DNA of 24,696 nt from UBA917 sp964435085 (GTDB lineage: Bacteria; Patescibacteriota; Patescibacteriia; Patescibacteriales; Patescibacteriaceae), in assembly GCA_964435085.1 (NCBI GenBank), contig CAYSXQ010000016.1, positions 1-24,696 of the forward strand, read 5' to 3'. The notes under the pieces are model-generated. The model saw only the letters and a list, made by a program, of their open reading frames with translations, had not been told where the DNA came from and ran no database searches. Shown here one piece after another: positions 7,487 to 15,638 of the stretch. The translations under genes and the position numbers were made by a program. Position 1 is the stretch's first letter. Every line of letters starts with the position of its first letter.

Positions 7487-8506
7487 TTAATAGTAGTTGA
7501 CTGACTTTAAGCCTTTACTGGCCCGTAGGTTGTCAATGGTCTTCTGCAGGCCATTCTCCAGTGTAACCAAAGGCATCCAGCCGAGTAGCTCTCGGGCCTT
7601 AGTGATGTTAGGCAGAGCGAGCGGAGTCATGAAAAGCATGGCTTTGTCATAACTAATCTTTGACTCTGACTCTAACATGGCGATGATTTTTTTGGCAAGA
7701 TCTTCAATATTTAGATTAATGTCTGAGCCGATATTGATCGGACCAGCTTGGGTGCTATCCATCATACGAATAGCAGCGCTAACACAGTCGGCGACATAGC
7801 AGTAGCTAGAAGAAAAACTAGGGTCACCATGAATAATGAGGTCGCGATCATCGAGAGCAGCACTAATGAAGTCGGGAATCATATGCCCTTCATCAAGTGG
7901 CATGTGCGGACCATAGACACGAAAGAGTCGCAAGATCTTAGTATCTAAATTATAGACATCGCGATAGGTTTTAACCATAGTCTCAGCAAAGCGCTTAGCT
8001 TCATCATAAGCAGCGCGATCAGACAACATATCAACTAGACCAATCTCCTCCTCGCTGACACGATGACTGTCATCAAGACGACCACCATAAACCACCGAGG
8101 AAGAGAAATGCAGGAATTTAGCCTGATACTTAAGCGCTAGATCTAGACCGTTTTTCAGCACATAGGAGTTAGCTAAGAGACTAGCAATACGATTTTTAGT
8201 AAAGTGCTTAGGTGAAGTTGGACAAGCTAGATTGTAGATTTCTTGAACACCTTGAAATTCAATACGAAAGTCAGATAGCTCGGTAAATTCTTCGAGAACA
8301 ATTGGCTTAGCGAGGTCGTGTTTAATGAATTTGAAATTAGGATCAGAAAGCAGATGATCAATATTACGCTCCGTGCCAGAAGAAAAATTATCAACACAGA
8401 TAACTTTATTATCTTCGAGTAGCTTGGCGCATAAGTGAGAGCCGATGAAGCCAGCGCCACCGAGGATGAGGACATTCTTTTTGTCGAAAATAAATTTTTG
8501 GGACAT
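7487..8506 (-). CDS. Extended-SDR NAD-dependent epimerase/dehydratase, UDP-glucuronate decarboxylase-like
   Basis: A 339-residue cytoplasmic sugar-nucleotide enzyme. The Rossmann NAD motif GGAGFIGSH is at 16-24, followed by the acidic VDNFSSG (38-44). YNLACPTSPKHF (91-102) closely matches the NLACPASP segment of UDP-glucuronate decarboxylases (UXS). The catalytic tyrosine and lysine are Y167 and K171 in AYDEAKRFAET, which also follows the UXS pattern rather than that of UDP-glucose 4-epimerase. The catalytic Ser/Thr region reads FSSSVVYGG. A UDP-xylose or 4-keto-pentose product is therefore likely but not proven. It would supply a donor to the neighbouring glycosyltransferases. No Shine-Dalgarno sequence is seen. 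Confidence 0.85.
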   Translation of the reverse strand: MSQKFIFDKKNVLILGGAGFIGSHLCAKLLEDNKVICVDNFSSGTERNIDHLLSDPNFKFIKHDLAKPIVLEEFTELSDFRIEFQGVQEIYNLACPTSPKHFTKNRIASLLANSYVLKNGLDLALKYQAKFLHFSSSVVYGGRLDDSHRVSEEEIGLVDMLSDRAAYDEAKRFAETMVKTYRDVYNLDTKILRLFRVYGPHMPLDEGHMIPDFISAALDDRDLIIHGDPSFSSSYCYVADCVSAAIRMMDSTQAGPINIGSDINLNIEDLAKKIIAMLESESKISYDKAMLFMTPLALPNITKARELLGWMPLVTLENGLQKTIDNLRASKGLKSVNYY

Positions 8507-8560
8507 ATAGTTGATATAGAAAGATATAAATATATAAAAATAGAAAGTTCTGAGTTCAAA

Positions 8561-10714
8561 CTAATGGCTACTTTGAATAGCGCCTAGGTTGTTAATATTG
8601 TTAATTAGTTTATTATCAATAGTTAAAGTTTTGAAGAGGATGCCATTATCCCGATGGAGCATGAGACGAGAACCATTACTGTCTGAGACTAGACAAGCGA
8701 TTTCGATGCGGCTATCGCCATCCAAATCAGCGACGGTGACAAGGATATTATCAAGACGCTTAGCATCACTTACAGCAAAGCGACGACGGAGCTCACCGGT
8801 CCGGCTAAAGATTTTGAGATAAGGCGAAGAGCCATCGTTGTAGTAAAAAATAATTCGTCCCTCTGGCTTTAGACTGCTATACAAATCACTGACTGCTACT
8901 TGAAAATTGCCGCGTAGATTTGGAGCTTCAGCCATAAATTGAGAAACTAGCTTTCCTGTGCCGGTAAAGATACGGACATGAGCAGAGCCAGAAGAAGCAG
9001 GAATAGTCACTATCTGTGCTCGACCAGTACTGTCGAGGTCGCCTGTGGCCAGATTAACTCCCCCGCGGAAACTGTCGTGATAGGCCAAGAATTTGTTGAG
9101 GAGCTTGCCTTGTTGATTAAAAACTTTGACTTCTGGTGCTTGCCCCTTGCTATTACTAGCAACGATAATTTCTAAATCTTTGTCATCGTTAACATTAGCG
9201 GCAGCAAGGGAGAGACTACTGACACGAGCATCATCAAAAGCAGACCACTCCTTGAGGAGAGTGCCGCTGGAATCAAAAATTTTAATTTTATTCTTAGCAG
9301 AAACAACAAAATTAGTGCCAGAGCCAACTACCTGCCACTTATCAGCAACTAGATTAAGCTTGGCTAGCTTAGTACTAAGTCCAGAGAGAGTGAGTCCGTG
9401 CAGAACAGCCTTCTTGTCTGATAAGAGCAATTGATAACTTGGCCTCGACAAAGCTAAGGCGTTGTTAATAGCACTGTAAAGATTTAACCTACCTGCACCT
9501 AGTTTGTCAGCATAAGAATCATTGATTAAATTAGTCTTGTCAGTTGAGCTAAGTAGTAAATCAGTAAGCTCGCGAGGAGTTAGATGAGGAGCAGCCTCTT
9601 GAAGTAAAGCAAGGGCGCCGCTGACCATGGGCACAGCTAAGGAAGTACCCGACCAATAACCGTCATAAAGACTATCAAACTCGGAGCCTGACTTGTTGTG
9701 TTTAGGAGAATAGACGGTAGTACTAAAAATACTAATGCCTGGCGCGGCGATATCGATGCAATTACCAAAGCCGGAAAAATTAGTCTTCTTATCCACGGCG
9801 TCAGTAGCGGCGACACCAATAACCATGTTCTCACCGTTATTACCATCTAGACAAACTGGATACATTGGTCGATCAGTCAAAGATTGGCCAAAGCCTTTGC
9901 CGAGATCATTACCACCAGCTGCTACCACAACTATGCCAGCTTGATAAGCACGACGAACAGCATCCTCTAAACTGCGGCTGTAGTTTGGGCCAATAAAGCT
10001 AAGATTGATAATATTAACCTTGTGACTAATAGCGTAGTCGATAGCATTAACTACCTTCACAGTATCAGTAACACCGCGATCATCAAGAGCCTTGAGAGGC
10101 ATAATTTGAGCACGCCAAGTAATGCCGGTGATGCCGAAGCGGTTATTGCCGCTAGCAGCGAGCACGCCAGCTACAACAGTGCCATGAACAACACCATCGG
10201 CAGTGTAGCCAAGTTTGAATTTAGGATTAGGGTCAGCGGTATTATTCACAAAATCCCAGCCGTTAACATCATCAACGAAGCCATTTCTGTCGTCATCACG
10301 ACCATTACTAGGAATTTCTTTTTTGTTAACCCAGATATTGTCCTTGAGATCAGGGTGATTGATCTGAACACCAGTATCAATAACAGCAACAACAATGTTA
10401 GGGCTGTCATGAAAACTTGTCCAAGCCTTGTCGGCGCGGATACGCTTCAAATACCATTGATTACTATAATAGTAGTCATTTGGAATAGCACTAATCTGAT
10501 AAGTGAAATTAGGCTCAATGAAATCGATGCGTGGATCAGATTTTAACTTAGCTAATTGGGCTGGACTAAGAGTAAGGGCTAAGGGATTGGGATTACCTTT
10601 GTATTGTAAGAGATAGTTTTGAGTGGTAGGCAAAAAGACATCAGAGCTAGCAGATGCTGTTTTAACTATAAAAAAAGTAAAAACGGAAAAAACAAGAGTA
10701 AATTTGCTAATCAT
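8561..10714 (-). CDS. Secreted subtilisin-like serine protease with C-terminal beta-propeller-like repeats
   Basis: A 717-residue exported protein. A signal peptide (residues 1 to about 23, cut near ASASS) precedes a short propeptide-like region (30-90) and an S8 peptidase domain. The triad is Asp113 (VIDTG), His177 (HGTVVAG) and Ser358 (SGTSLAVP); Asn269 (AAGGND) is the likely oxyanion residue. Residues 137-154 (NGRDDDRNGFVDDVNGWD) are an Asp-rich, probably calcium-binding insertion. From about 430 to the end, repeats of VKVFNQQGKLLNKF / VRIFTGTGKLVSQF / LKIFSRTGELRRRF type alternate with DLDGDSRIEI motifs, the pattern of FG-GAP/VCBS beta-propellers that bind surfaces or ligands. It would act outside the cell or at its surface. 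Four TTAACA-type motifs upstream (10724-10783) may be regulatory. It lies on the same strand as the glycan genes but 54 nt upstream of the SDR gene. Confidence 0.92.
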   Translation of the reverse strand: MISKFTLVFSVFTFFIVKTASASSDVFLPTTQNYLLQYKGNPNPLALTLSPAQLAKLKSDPRIDFIEPNFTYQISAIPNDYYYSNQWYLKRIRADKAWTSFHDSPNIVVAVIDTGVQINHPDLKDNIWVNKKEIPSNGRDDDRNGFVDDVNGWDFVNNTADPNPKFKLGYTADGVVHGTVVAGVLAASGNNRFGITGITWRAQIMPLKALDDRGVTDTVKVVNAIDYAISHKVNIINLSFIGPNYSRSLEDAVRRAYQAGIVVVAAGGNDLGKGFGQSLTDRPMYPVCLDGNNGENMVIGVAATDAVDKKTNFSGFGNCIDIAAPGISIFSTTVYSPKHNKSGSEFDSLYDGYWSGTSLAVPMVSGALALLQEAAPHLTPRELTDLLLSSTDKTNLINDSYADKLGAGRLNLYSAINNALALSRPSYQLLLSDKKAVLHGLTLSGLSTKLAKLNLVADKWQVVGSGTNFVVSAKNKIKIFDSSGTLLKEWSAFDDARVSSLSLAAANVNDDKDLEIIVASNSKGQAPEVKVFNQQGKLLNKFLAYHDSFRGGVNLATGDLDSTGRAQIVTIPASSGSAHVRIFTGTGKLVSQFMAEAPNLRGNFQVAVSDLYSSLKPEGRIIFYYNDGSSPYLKIFSRTGELRRRFAVSDAKRLDNILVTVADLDGDSRIEIACLVSDSNGSRLMLHRDNGILFKTLTIDNKLINNINNLGAIQSSH

Positions 10715-10838
10715 AGCTTCAGTTTAACATAAGATTAACAAAAAATAAAACCTTAATAAAGATTGTTAAATTAAAAATGTTAACTAATAATTAAGTACTT
10801 ATTACAACAATAATCTGTAAAAAAGTCAATTTACTGAG
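10715..10838. promoter_or_regulatory. Upstream region of the subtilase with four TTAACA motifs
   Basis: TTAACA occurs at 10724-10729 and 10735-10740, and its complement TGTTAA at 10764-10769 and 10778-10783: two motifs facing two reversed copies. The region otherwise is AT-rich with no clear -35/-10 pair or terminator. It could be an operator for the subtilase gene. Confidence 0.35.
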
Positions 10839-11297
10839 TTATTTTTTAGCTTGATGAGTTTCAATATATTTAACTAAGCTCAGTTCTCTAGTTAGCAGAG
10901 GTTTAAAGGTTATGGTTTTATTAGCAGTAAAGGTAAAAAAGCCGACTAGTGTCATGGCGATGATCTGAGCCAAAAGCTTAGGAAGATAAAAGCGATCAAT
11001 TAAGACGTACATGATCAAAAGATTGACCAAGGTACTAGCACAAAAAACTGCGCTATAAAAAATCAATTGCTTGTGACTACTGTGAGCGCAGCGTGAAAAA
11101 ACCCAAATTTTGCGAAGAAGGAAAGAGATAATTAAACCAAAAAAGAAAATTACAGCACTGGCCCAGAGATAAGACCAGTTCCAAGAATAGATTAGCCAAG
11201 CAAAAACAACTAGCTCCATAAGAGAGACCAGCGCTCCAGACAAAAGATAACGGATAAAAACCTTATCTCTAAATAGCTCTTGGATTTTGACAGACAT
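10839..11297 (-). CDS. GtrA-family membrane protein
   Basis: A 152-residue protein with four membrane segments at about 15-36, 41-62, 79-100 and 109-127. FIRYLLSGALVSLMELVVFAWL near the N-terminus, SFLLRKIWVF at the end of the second segment and FTANKTITF after the fourth are hallmarks of the GtrA family. Members are thought to flip or present undecaprenyl-phosphate-linked sugars for surface glycosylation, usually alongside GT2 transferases such as the one at 6783. It starts 2 nt after the stop of the exported Cys-rich protein, so it closes the PfkB-MutM-exported protein operon. The substrate is unknown. Confidence 0.85.
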   Translation of the reverse strand: MSVKIQELFRDKVFIRYLLSGALVSLMELVVFAWLIYSWNWSYLWASAVIFFFGLIISFLLRKIWVFSRCAHSSHKQLIFYSAVFCASTLVNLLIMYVLIDRFYLPKLLAQIIAMTLVGFFTFTANKTITFKPLLTRELSLVKYIETHQAKK

Positions 11298-11299
11298 AC

Positions 11300-12799
11300 T
11301 TATTGAGCAGACTTTTCATCAACAACACGACCTCGACAGACATGATTAATTTGATCGCAAGTTTCGTCGCTAGGACAAGCGGGACAAACTAAAGTGCTGC
11401 CACAATTATCCTGCATTTGGCCACAGGAATTTTCAGCACATACCTTAGGGTTACAGATCCTAATTCTAGAAATACTGGAAGCGCTATTACCCTTAATGTC
11501 AGTGGCAGTAACTTTGAAGCTAAAGACATCGTAAGGCTTGTCAGGAGCTAGTTCGACTGATTTAGCGCTGAGCATTTTGACCTTAGGATCAGAGGTAGAG
11601 CTATAAAGAAGACCGGAATTAGAACCAAAATCCCAAGCATCCCAGTCCTGCCAAGTACTTGGTGAAACTGGCTCAATTACGATACCGTTTTTCTTGAGAT
11701 CATAGAAAGAATTGACGCGGAAATAAGCTTTGAAAGGACCTTCAGTCTGACTTAGATCTTCTTTGAAAATAATTTCTGGAGCAGATTTTTGATCACTAAC
11801 AACTAATTCACCGCAACGATTAGCTTCAATGAGACCCTCGTAGTTAGTTTCGTAATTCGTGCAAATTTGAAAAGTTTTCTCAGTTTTTAGCAACTGATAA
11901 ACATAAGCCAGACTACCGGCTGGTAAAATGTTATTAGGAGAAAAGTCGGTAGCAAATTTTTTATTCTGCTCATTCCAACAAGTAACAGAATCATAGCCGT
12001 CACAAGCGCCAAGTCGATTGACTGGATCCACTGGCAGATTAATAGCTAGGGCCTTAGCAAGAGTTTCCTTCCAGCTTGGCCAAGTAGAGAGAGTCTTGCC
12101 TGGCAAATAAGTACCGGCTTCAAGCAAAGGATAAGTATTGTTTTGAGAGGCGTACTTTTTGATAGCTAGATTAACTTCGTGTAAGTCAGATAAGCGCTTA
12201 ACGTCACGAATCAACTTAGCCTTAGCGCTATCACAGTACTGATTAGCCGAACACTCAGATGACAAAAGACAGTAGTGCTGGCAAGTGCCGTTATCGCAAA
12301 CAGCCTTGCCTGGACAAGGAGAAGCTTCATCACAAGCCGTTGCTTTTTGAGGCAAGCAAAGACCATTGCCGGTACTTGCCACTAACGAGCTGTTGAATTT
12401 CCAATAATTTAATAACTGCCCAAAGACATCAGTGGTGCCTGGATCTGGGTCTTGATTATAGGAGATGACATAAATATTAGTGTAGAGCTGGTTGGTCTCA
12501 GAATTAACATTAGCAGCATTAATATAGACAGTTCGACCATCGCGAACCGCTTCATAACCATCAACGACCATGGTTGTTGGCGTGCCTTTGTTAGGAGCGT
12601 TGCGTAAATACCAAGCATAAGGAGAATTATGCTCAGGATTAGGTAAGACCTTGATGCCGATAGCATCGCCAGAATCATTAGCTAAGGGGTCAGCTGCTAA
12701 GACTTGCTGATCCAAGAAGCCTAAAGCCAAAGCAAAGATGAGGATTAACTCAGCGATAATCAAGGTCTTGAGCTTAGAAATTAATTGTTGGTCGGACAT
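11300..12799 (-). CDS. Exported Cys-rich protein with pseudopilin-like and Ig-like segments
   Basis: A 499-residue protein from the ATG at 12799; an earlier in-frame ATG at 12835 would overlap mutM by 35 nt and is less likely, while the chosen start lies 1 nt after the mutM stop and puts the hydrophobic segment (about 13-31) at the N-terminus as a signal peptide or anchor. Order of parts: an exported leader region; a Cys cluster (CDEASPCPGKAVCDNGTCQH and following); a segment of about 85 residues (DVKRLSDLHEVNLAIKKYASQNNTYP...LPVDPVN) like the C-terminal domain of type IV pseudopilins; an Ig/cadherin-like beta domain; and a C-terminal CGQMQDNCGSTLVCPAC knot like those in some surface lipoproteins. 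It probably stands outside the membrane as a surface or adhesion protein. Cotranscribed with mutM and gtrA. Confidence 0.8.
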   Translation of the reverse strand: MSDQQLISKLKTLIIAELILIFALALGFLDQQVLAADPLANDSGDAIGIKVLPNPEHNSPYAWYLRNAPNKGTPTTMVVDGYEAVRDGRTVYINAANVNSETNQLYTNIYVISYNQDPDPGTTDVFGQLLNYWKFNSSLVASTGNGLCLPQKATACDEASPCPGKAVCDNGTCQHYCLLSSECSANQYCDSAKAKLIRDVKRLSDLHEVNLAIKKYASQNNTYPLLEAGTYLPGKTLSTWPSWKETLAKALAINLPVDPVNRLGACDGYDSVTCWNEQNKKFATDFSPNNILPAGSLAYVYQLLKTEKTFQICTNYETNYEGLIEANRCGELVVSDQKSAPEIIFKEDLSQTEGPFKAYFRVNSFYDLKKNGIVIEPVSPSTWQDWDAWDFGSNSGLLYSSTSDPKVKMLSAKSVELAPDKPYDVFSFKVTATDIKGNSASSISRIRICNPKVCAENSCGQMQDNCGSTLVCPACPSDETCDQINHVCRGRVVDEKSAQ

Positions 12800-12800
12800 A

Positions 12801-13652
12801 TTATTTTTGACAATGATCACACCAGTGTGTGCCACGGCCAGCTAAGCGAAATTTTTTAAGTGGACGGCGACATTTTGGACAGGCTTCATTAGCACGACCA
12901 TAGACCTTAAGAAACTTCATGTTGTTGCCAGCCTCTCCATTGCCGTCACGATAATTATTAAAGGAAGTCCCCCGCTGACTGATGGATAGATTTAAAACAG
13001 CGACGATAGCTTGCTGAAGCTTTTTGAGTTCAGGCTTACTCAAGCTATTGGCTGGCCTGGTAGGAGCGATGCCGGAAGCCCAAAGCGCTTCATCGACATA
13101 GATATTACCTAGTCCGGCGATTTTAGATTGATCAAGCAAGGCAGCCTTGATAGCGATACGTTTGGCGGCCAAGGCTGTTTGTAAGTAGTCCTTGGTAAAA
13201 TCGATGCCTAAGGGTTCAACGCCGAGACGTTGCAAATAGAGCTCTAACTCTAGCGCGGTCATGATGCGAACCCAACCGAATTTACGCACATCATTAAAGT
13301 AAAGAGTGCCAGCAGCAAATTTTAAAATAACCCGAGTAAATTTGTTCGGTAACTCCTGACCGACATTGATAATAGGATGACCACCAGCTAAAGTAGTCTG
13401 CCCGCCACGCCAGACGAGCTGACCAGTCATCTTCAAATGAATAACTAGATAGTCAGTGGTTAGCTGCAAAATAATATTTTTGCCACGACGACTAAGATTC
13501 TTGATCTTTTGCCCCTCAAGATGAGCAATGAACTTGACTGGCTTTTGATTAATACTGCCAGGATAAATGACTGAGACCTGTTTAATTGTCTTGTTCACCA
13601 AATGAACAGTCAGATCACGGATAATAGTTTCAACTTCTGGCAATTCTGGCAT
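12801..13652 (-). CDS. mutM: Formamidopyrimidine-DNA glycosylase (Fpg/MutM)
   Basis: A 283-residue base-excision repair enzyme that removes 8-oxoguanine and formamidopyrimidines and nicks the abasic site. It starts MPELPEVETI, giving the catalytic Pro and Glu after Met removal. The conserved lysine in RRGK is K58, and HLKMTGQLVW (72-81) is typical. The GLGNIYVDEALW helix-two-turn-helix motif is present in the second half. The C-terminal zinc finger is complete: Cys258, Cys261, Cys278, Cys281, with the DNA-contacting Arg273 in GRGTHWC. Its start lies 2 nt from the stop of the PfkB-family gene, showing a tight operon. Repair of oxidised DNA is unlinked to the surface genes around it; operon sharing may be incidental. 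Confidence 0.97.
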   Translation of the reverse strand: MPELPEVETIIRDLTVHLVNKTIKQVSVIYPGSINQKPVKFIAHLEGQKIKNLSRRGKNIILQLTTDYLVIHLKMTGQLVWRGGQTTLAGGHPIINVGQELPNKFTRVILKFAAGTLYFNDVRKFGWVRIMTALELELYLQRLGVEPLGIDFTKDYLQTALAAKRIAIKAALLDQSKIAGLGNIYVDEALWASGIAPTRPANSLSKPELKKLQQAIVAVLNLSISQRGTSFNNYRDGNGEAGNNMKFLKVYGRANEACPKCRRPLKKFRLAGRGTHWCDHCQK

Positions 13653-13653
13653 A

Positions 13654-14667
13654 TTAAGTCTTAGTCAACCTAGCGAAATCAGCCTTAGTCAAGACGCCAT
13701 TTTGAGCACCTTGTTTAGCTAAAACGGAAGATGAATTATGAGCAGCGACTGCTAAGGCAGCAGTAATGTCACCACCTAAGAGTTGTAGCGAAGCGATGAA
13801 GGCTGAGCCAAAGGCATCGCCTAATCCAGTAGTATCAACCTTGGCCTTAGGCTTAATGATATTTTGATGATAAAAATTATGACCGTCATAGGCATCAGCG
13901 CCTTTTTCACCATTAGTAATAACTACAATTTTTGGTCCCCAGGCATGAATAGCTCGGAGTAAATTTTGAGAATCAACCAAGAAGTCATAAGACTTATACT
14001 TATAATCACGATGGCTGACAACTAGCTTAACAGCTTCGTCTTTATTAAAAGTCAGAACAGTGGTTCGCTTAAGATATTTAGATAAGCCAGCAAAACCAGC
14101 AGCTAGCTGGTCCTCGCCAGGATTCCAAGCAATCTTGAGACGCTCTGCGAGTGAAAATAATTGATCGAAATCAGCTTTCCATGAACCAGAAAAACTAGTC
14201 ACGAAGAGCCACTTAGCCCGTGCTAGTTTGCTAATAATAGAACTGGTGATAGATAGCTTAGAATTAGCAGCTCGGTGCGAGAAGGCAACGTGTTCGTTTT
14301 TGGCACCGATGACAATGAAGGAGAAACCAGAAATTTCCTTAGAAACTTTTTGAACCAAATCAGTACTAACGCCCCTGGCCTTAAAATTAGCAATGATTTT
14401 GCGACCACGATCATCATCACCACAAGCAGTTAAGCAAGCGGTCCGTAGTCCGAGTGAAGCAAAGGAGACGGCAGCGTTAGCCGCGCCGCCGCCGAAACTC
14501 ATATCGACCTTTTCGATATTCACCTTAGTGCCATAGTCAAAAGCAAAGAGCTTATTGCCAGCGGCATTTTGGTTATTATCAATTAAATGATAGTTGTTGA
14601 CATGGAAATTAATATCCTCCGTAGCTCCGCCAACAGTAATGACATCGTAAGTAGTATAGAGTCGCAT
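13654..14667 (-). CDS. PfkB-family carbohydrate or nucleoside kinase
   Basis: A 337-residue ribokinase-fold enzyme that would phosphorylate a sugar or nucleoside with ATP in the cytoplasm. VITVGGATEDI (9-19) is the first strand, GGGAANAA (59-66) the substrate-binding glycine motif, and DTTGLGDAFGSAF (278-290) the PfkB signature 2 with the catalytic base D284 (TGLGD in place of the usual TGAGD). VITNGEKGADAY (249-260) is the ATP-side strand. Substrate is not readable. The gene heads the operon with mutM and has a promoter 9 nt before its ATG. Confidence 0.85.
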   Translation of the reverse strand: MRLYTTYDVITVGGATEDINFHVNNYHLIDNNQNAAGNKLFAFDYGTKVNIEKVDMSFGGGAANAAVSFASLGLRTACLTACGDDDRGRKIIANFKARGVSTDLVQKVSKEISGFSFIVIGAKNEHVAFSHRAANSKLSITSSIISKLARAKWLFVTSFSGSWKADFDQLFSLAERLKIAWNPGEDQLAAGFAGLSKYLKRTTVLTFNKDEAVKLVVSHRDYKYKSYDFLVDSQNLLRAIHAWGPKIVVITNGEKGADAYDGHNFYHQNIIKPKAKVDTTGLGDAFGSAFIASLQLLGGDITAALAVAAHNSSSVLAKQGAQNGVLTKADFARLTKT

Positions 14668-14675
14668 ATTGGCTT

Positions 14676-14704
14676 ATTATAGCAAATCAATCAACAATTA
14701 ACAA
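14676..14704 (-). promoter_or_regulatory. Promoter of the PfkB-mutM operon
   Basis: TTGTTA (14704-14699), a 17-nt spacer and a consensus TATAAT (14681-14676). Only 8 nt separate the -10 box from the ATG at 14667, so the transcript would be leaderless or nearly so. Confidence 0.65.
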
Positions 14705-14729
14705 TTAGGCAAAAAATTAGAGCTAACTG

Positions 14730-15638
14730 TTATTGTAGAGCTTTGAGGTCAGCGAAGAATGGTTCAATTTTGCTTTTGTTGAGCAGATAGATATTAGCTG
14801 AGTCGGAGCGTTTGACGTAGTATTGATTATTACTAAGAGCACCAACCGCTAGAGTGTTACTAAGTAAGCTGTTACTGAAACTGATCATCAAACTAGGTTT
14901 ATCGAGACCAGTAGCTAGCGACTGATTGAGAGGAATAGCATCGGCTTCTAGAGCTGAGATGGTGTCTACTAAGGCCTGTACCTTGTTCTTATTGAGCTTA
15001 GTTTTAGCAGGCTCAACTAGCCAATCTTCTCCCTTCTTCTCAAGTTGCAGAGTGCTCTTCTTGAGATTATTTTGAAGCTTGAGACTAGTCCAGGTGCTAG
15101 CATCGCTCGTAAAAATAACCGGATCACGCCAGTCAGTGACAGAAGCAAAGAGACTGAGATCGAGCACTGTAGCATAACTAAGATCGGAAGATGCTTGAGA
15201 GAGATAACTGTAAGCAGTGTCACTTTTACCAAGAATAAACTCGGTTAATTTACTCTCCCCTTGCCAGAGAGTGATCATGGTGCCGCTTTTACTATCAGTG
15301 GCAAAACTAGACTTGGTGCTAGTAGTGCGACTAACTACAGATAAGGTAGAGGTAGCTAGGTCCTGCAAAGTAGCAAGAGCTGATCTGGCTAGTTCAGAAT
15401 TAACATAGAATTCACCAGGACCAAGAACACGCCAACGATCAGACTCCTTGAGCAAAGTAGAAGTAGTCCCCTGCTTAGTGATAGTTATCTTATCTGCCAC
15501 AGCTAGATTACTGCTGGCTAAGAAATTTGTAAGACTGGCCTGGCGCCTCAGATAAGCTTGATAAGGAAAAGAATAGCCATAAGCAGCTAGAGCAAAAACA
15601 AGCAGAATAATAGCTAGCAATAAATTTTTCTTATTCAT
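14730..15638 (-). CDS. DUF4340-domain membrane-anchored protein
   Basis: A 302-residue protein beginning MNKKNLLLAIILLVFALAAY; an ATG farther upstream in the same frame (15704) is unlikely because it lies well inside the preceding gene. One N-terminal membrane anchor (5-21) precedes a long beta-rich outer domain. Motifs fit DUF4340: WRVLGPGEFYVNSELARSAL, a TDSKSG...LILG-type strand (TEFILGKSD), WRDPVIFTSDAS, and LEKKGEDWLVEPAKTKLNKNKVQALVD. Members are usually the last gene of GldA-GldF-GldG-like ABC operons, as here, and presumably form the outer part of that transporter-like machine. The start overlaps the stop of the upstream GldG-like gene by 8 nt. Confidence 0.82.
   Translation of the reverse strand: MNKKNLLLAIILLVFALAAYGYSFPYQAYLRRQASLTNFLASSNLAVADKITITKQGTTSTLLKESDRWRVLGPGEFYVNSELARSALATLQDLATSTLSVVSRTTSTKSSFATDSKSGTMITLWQGESKLTEFILGKSDTAYSYLSQASSDLSYATVLDLSLFASVTDWRDPVIFTSDASTWTSLKLQNNLKKSTLQLEKKGEDWLVEPAKTKLNKNKVQALVDTISALEADAIPLNQSLATGLDKPSLMISFSNSLLSNTLAVGALSNNQYYVKRSDSANIYLLNKSKIEPFFADLKALQ

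Noticed and set aside
7748..10546. Several plus-strand open frames inside the SDR and subtilase genes
   Set aside because: They lie antisense to genes with clear domains, and their translations show no domain or promoter support.
12800..12835. Upstream start for the exported Cys-rich protein
   Set aside because: It would overlap mutM by 35 nt, and the ATG at 12799 places the hydrophobic leader properly at the N-terminus.
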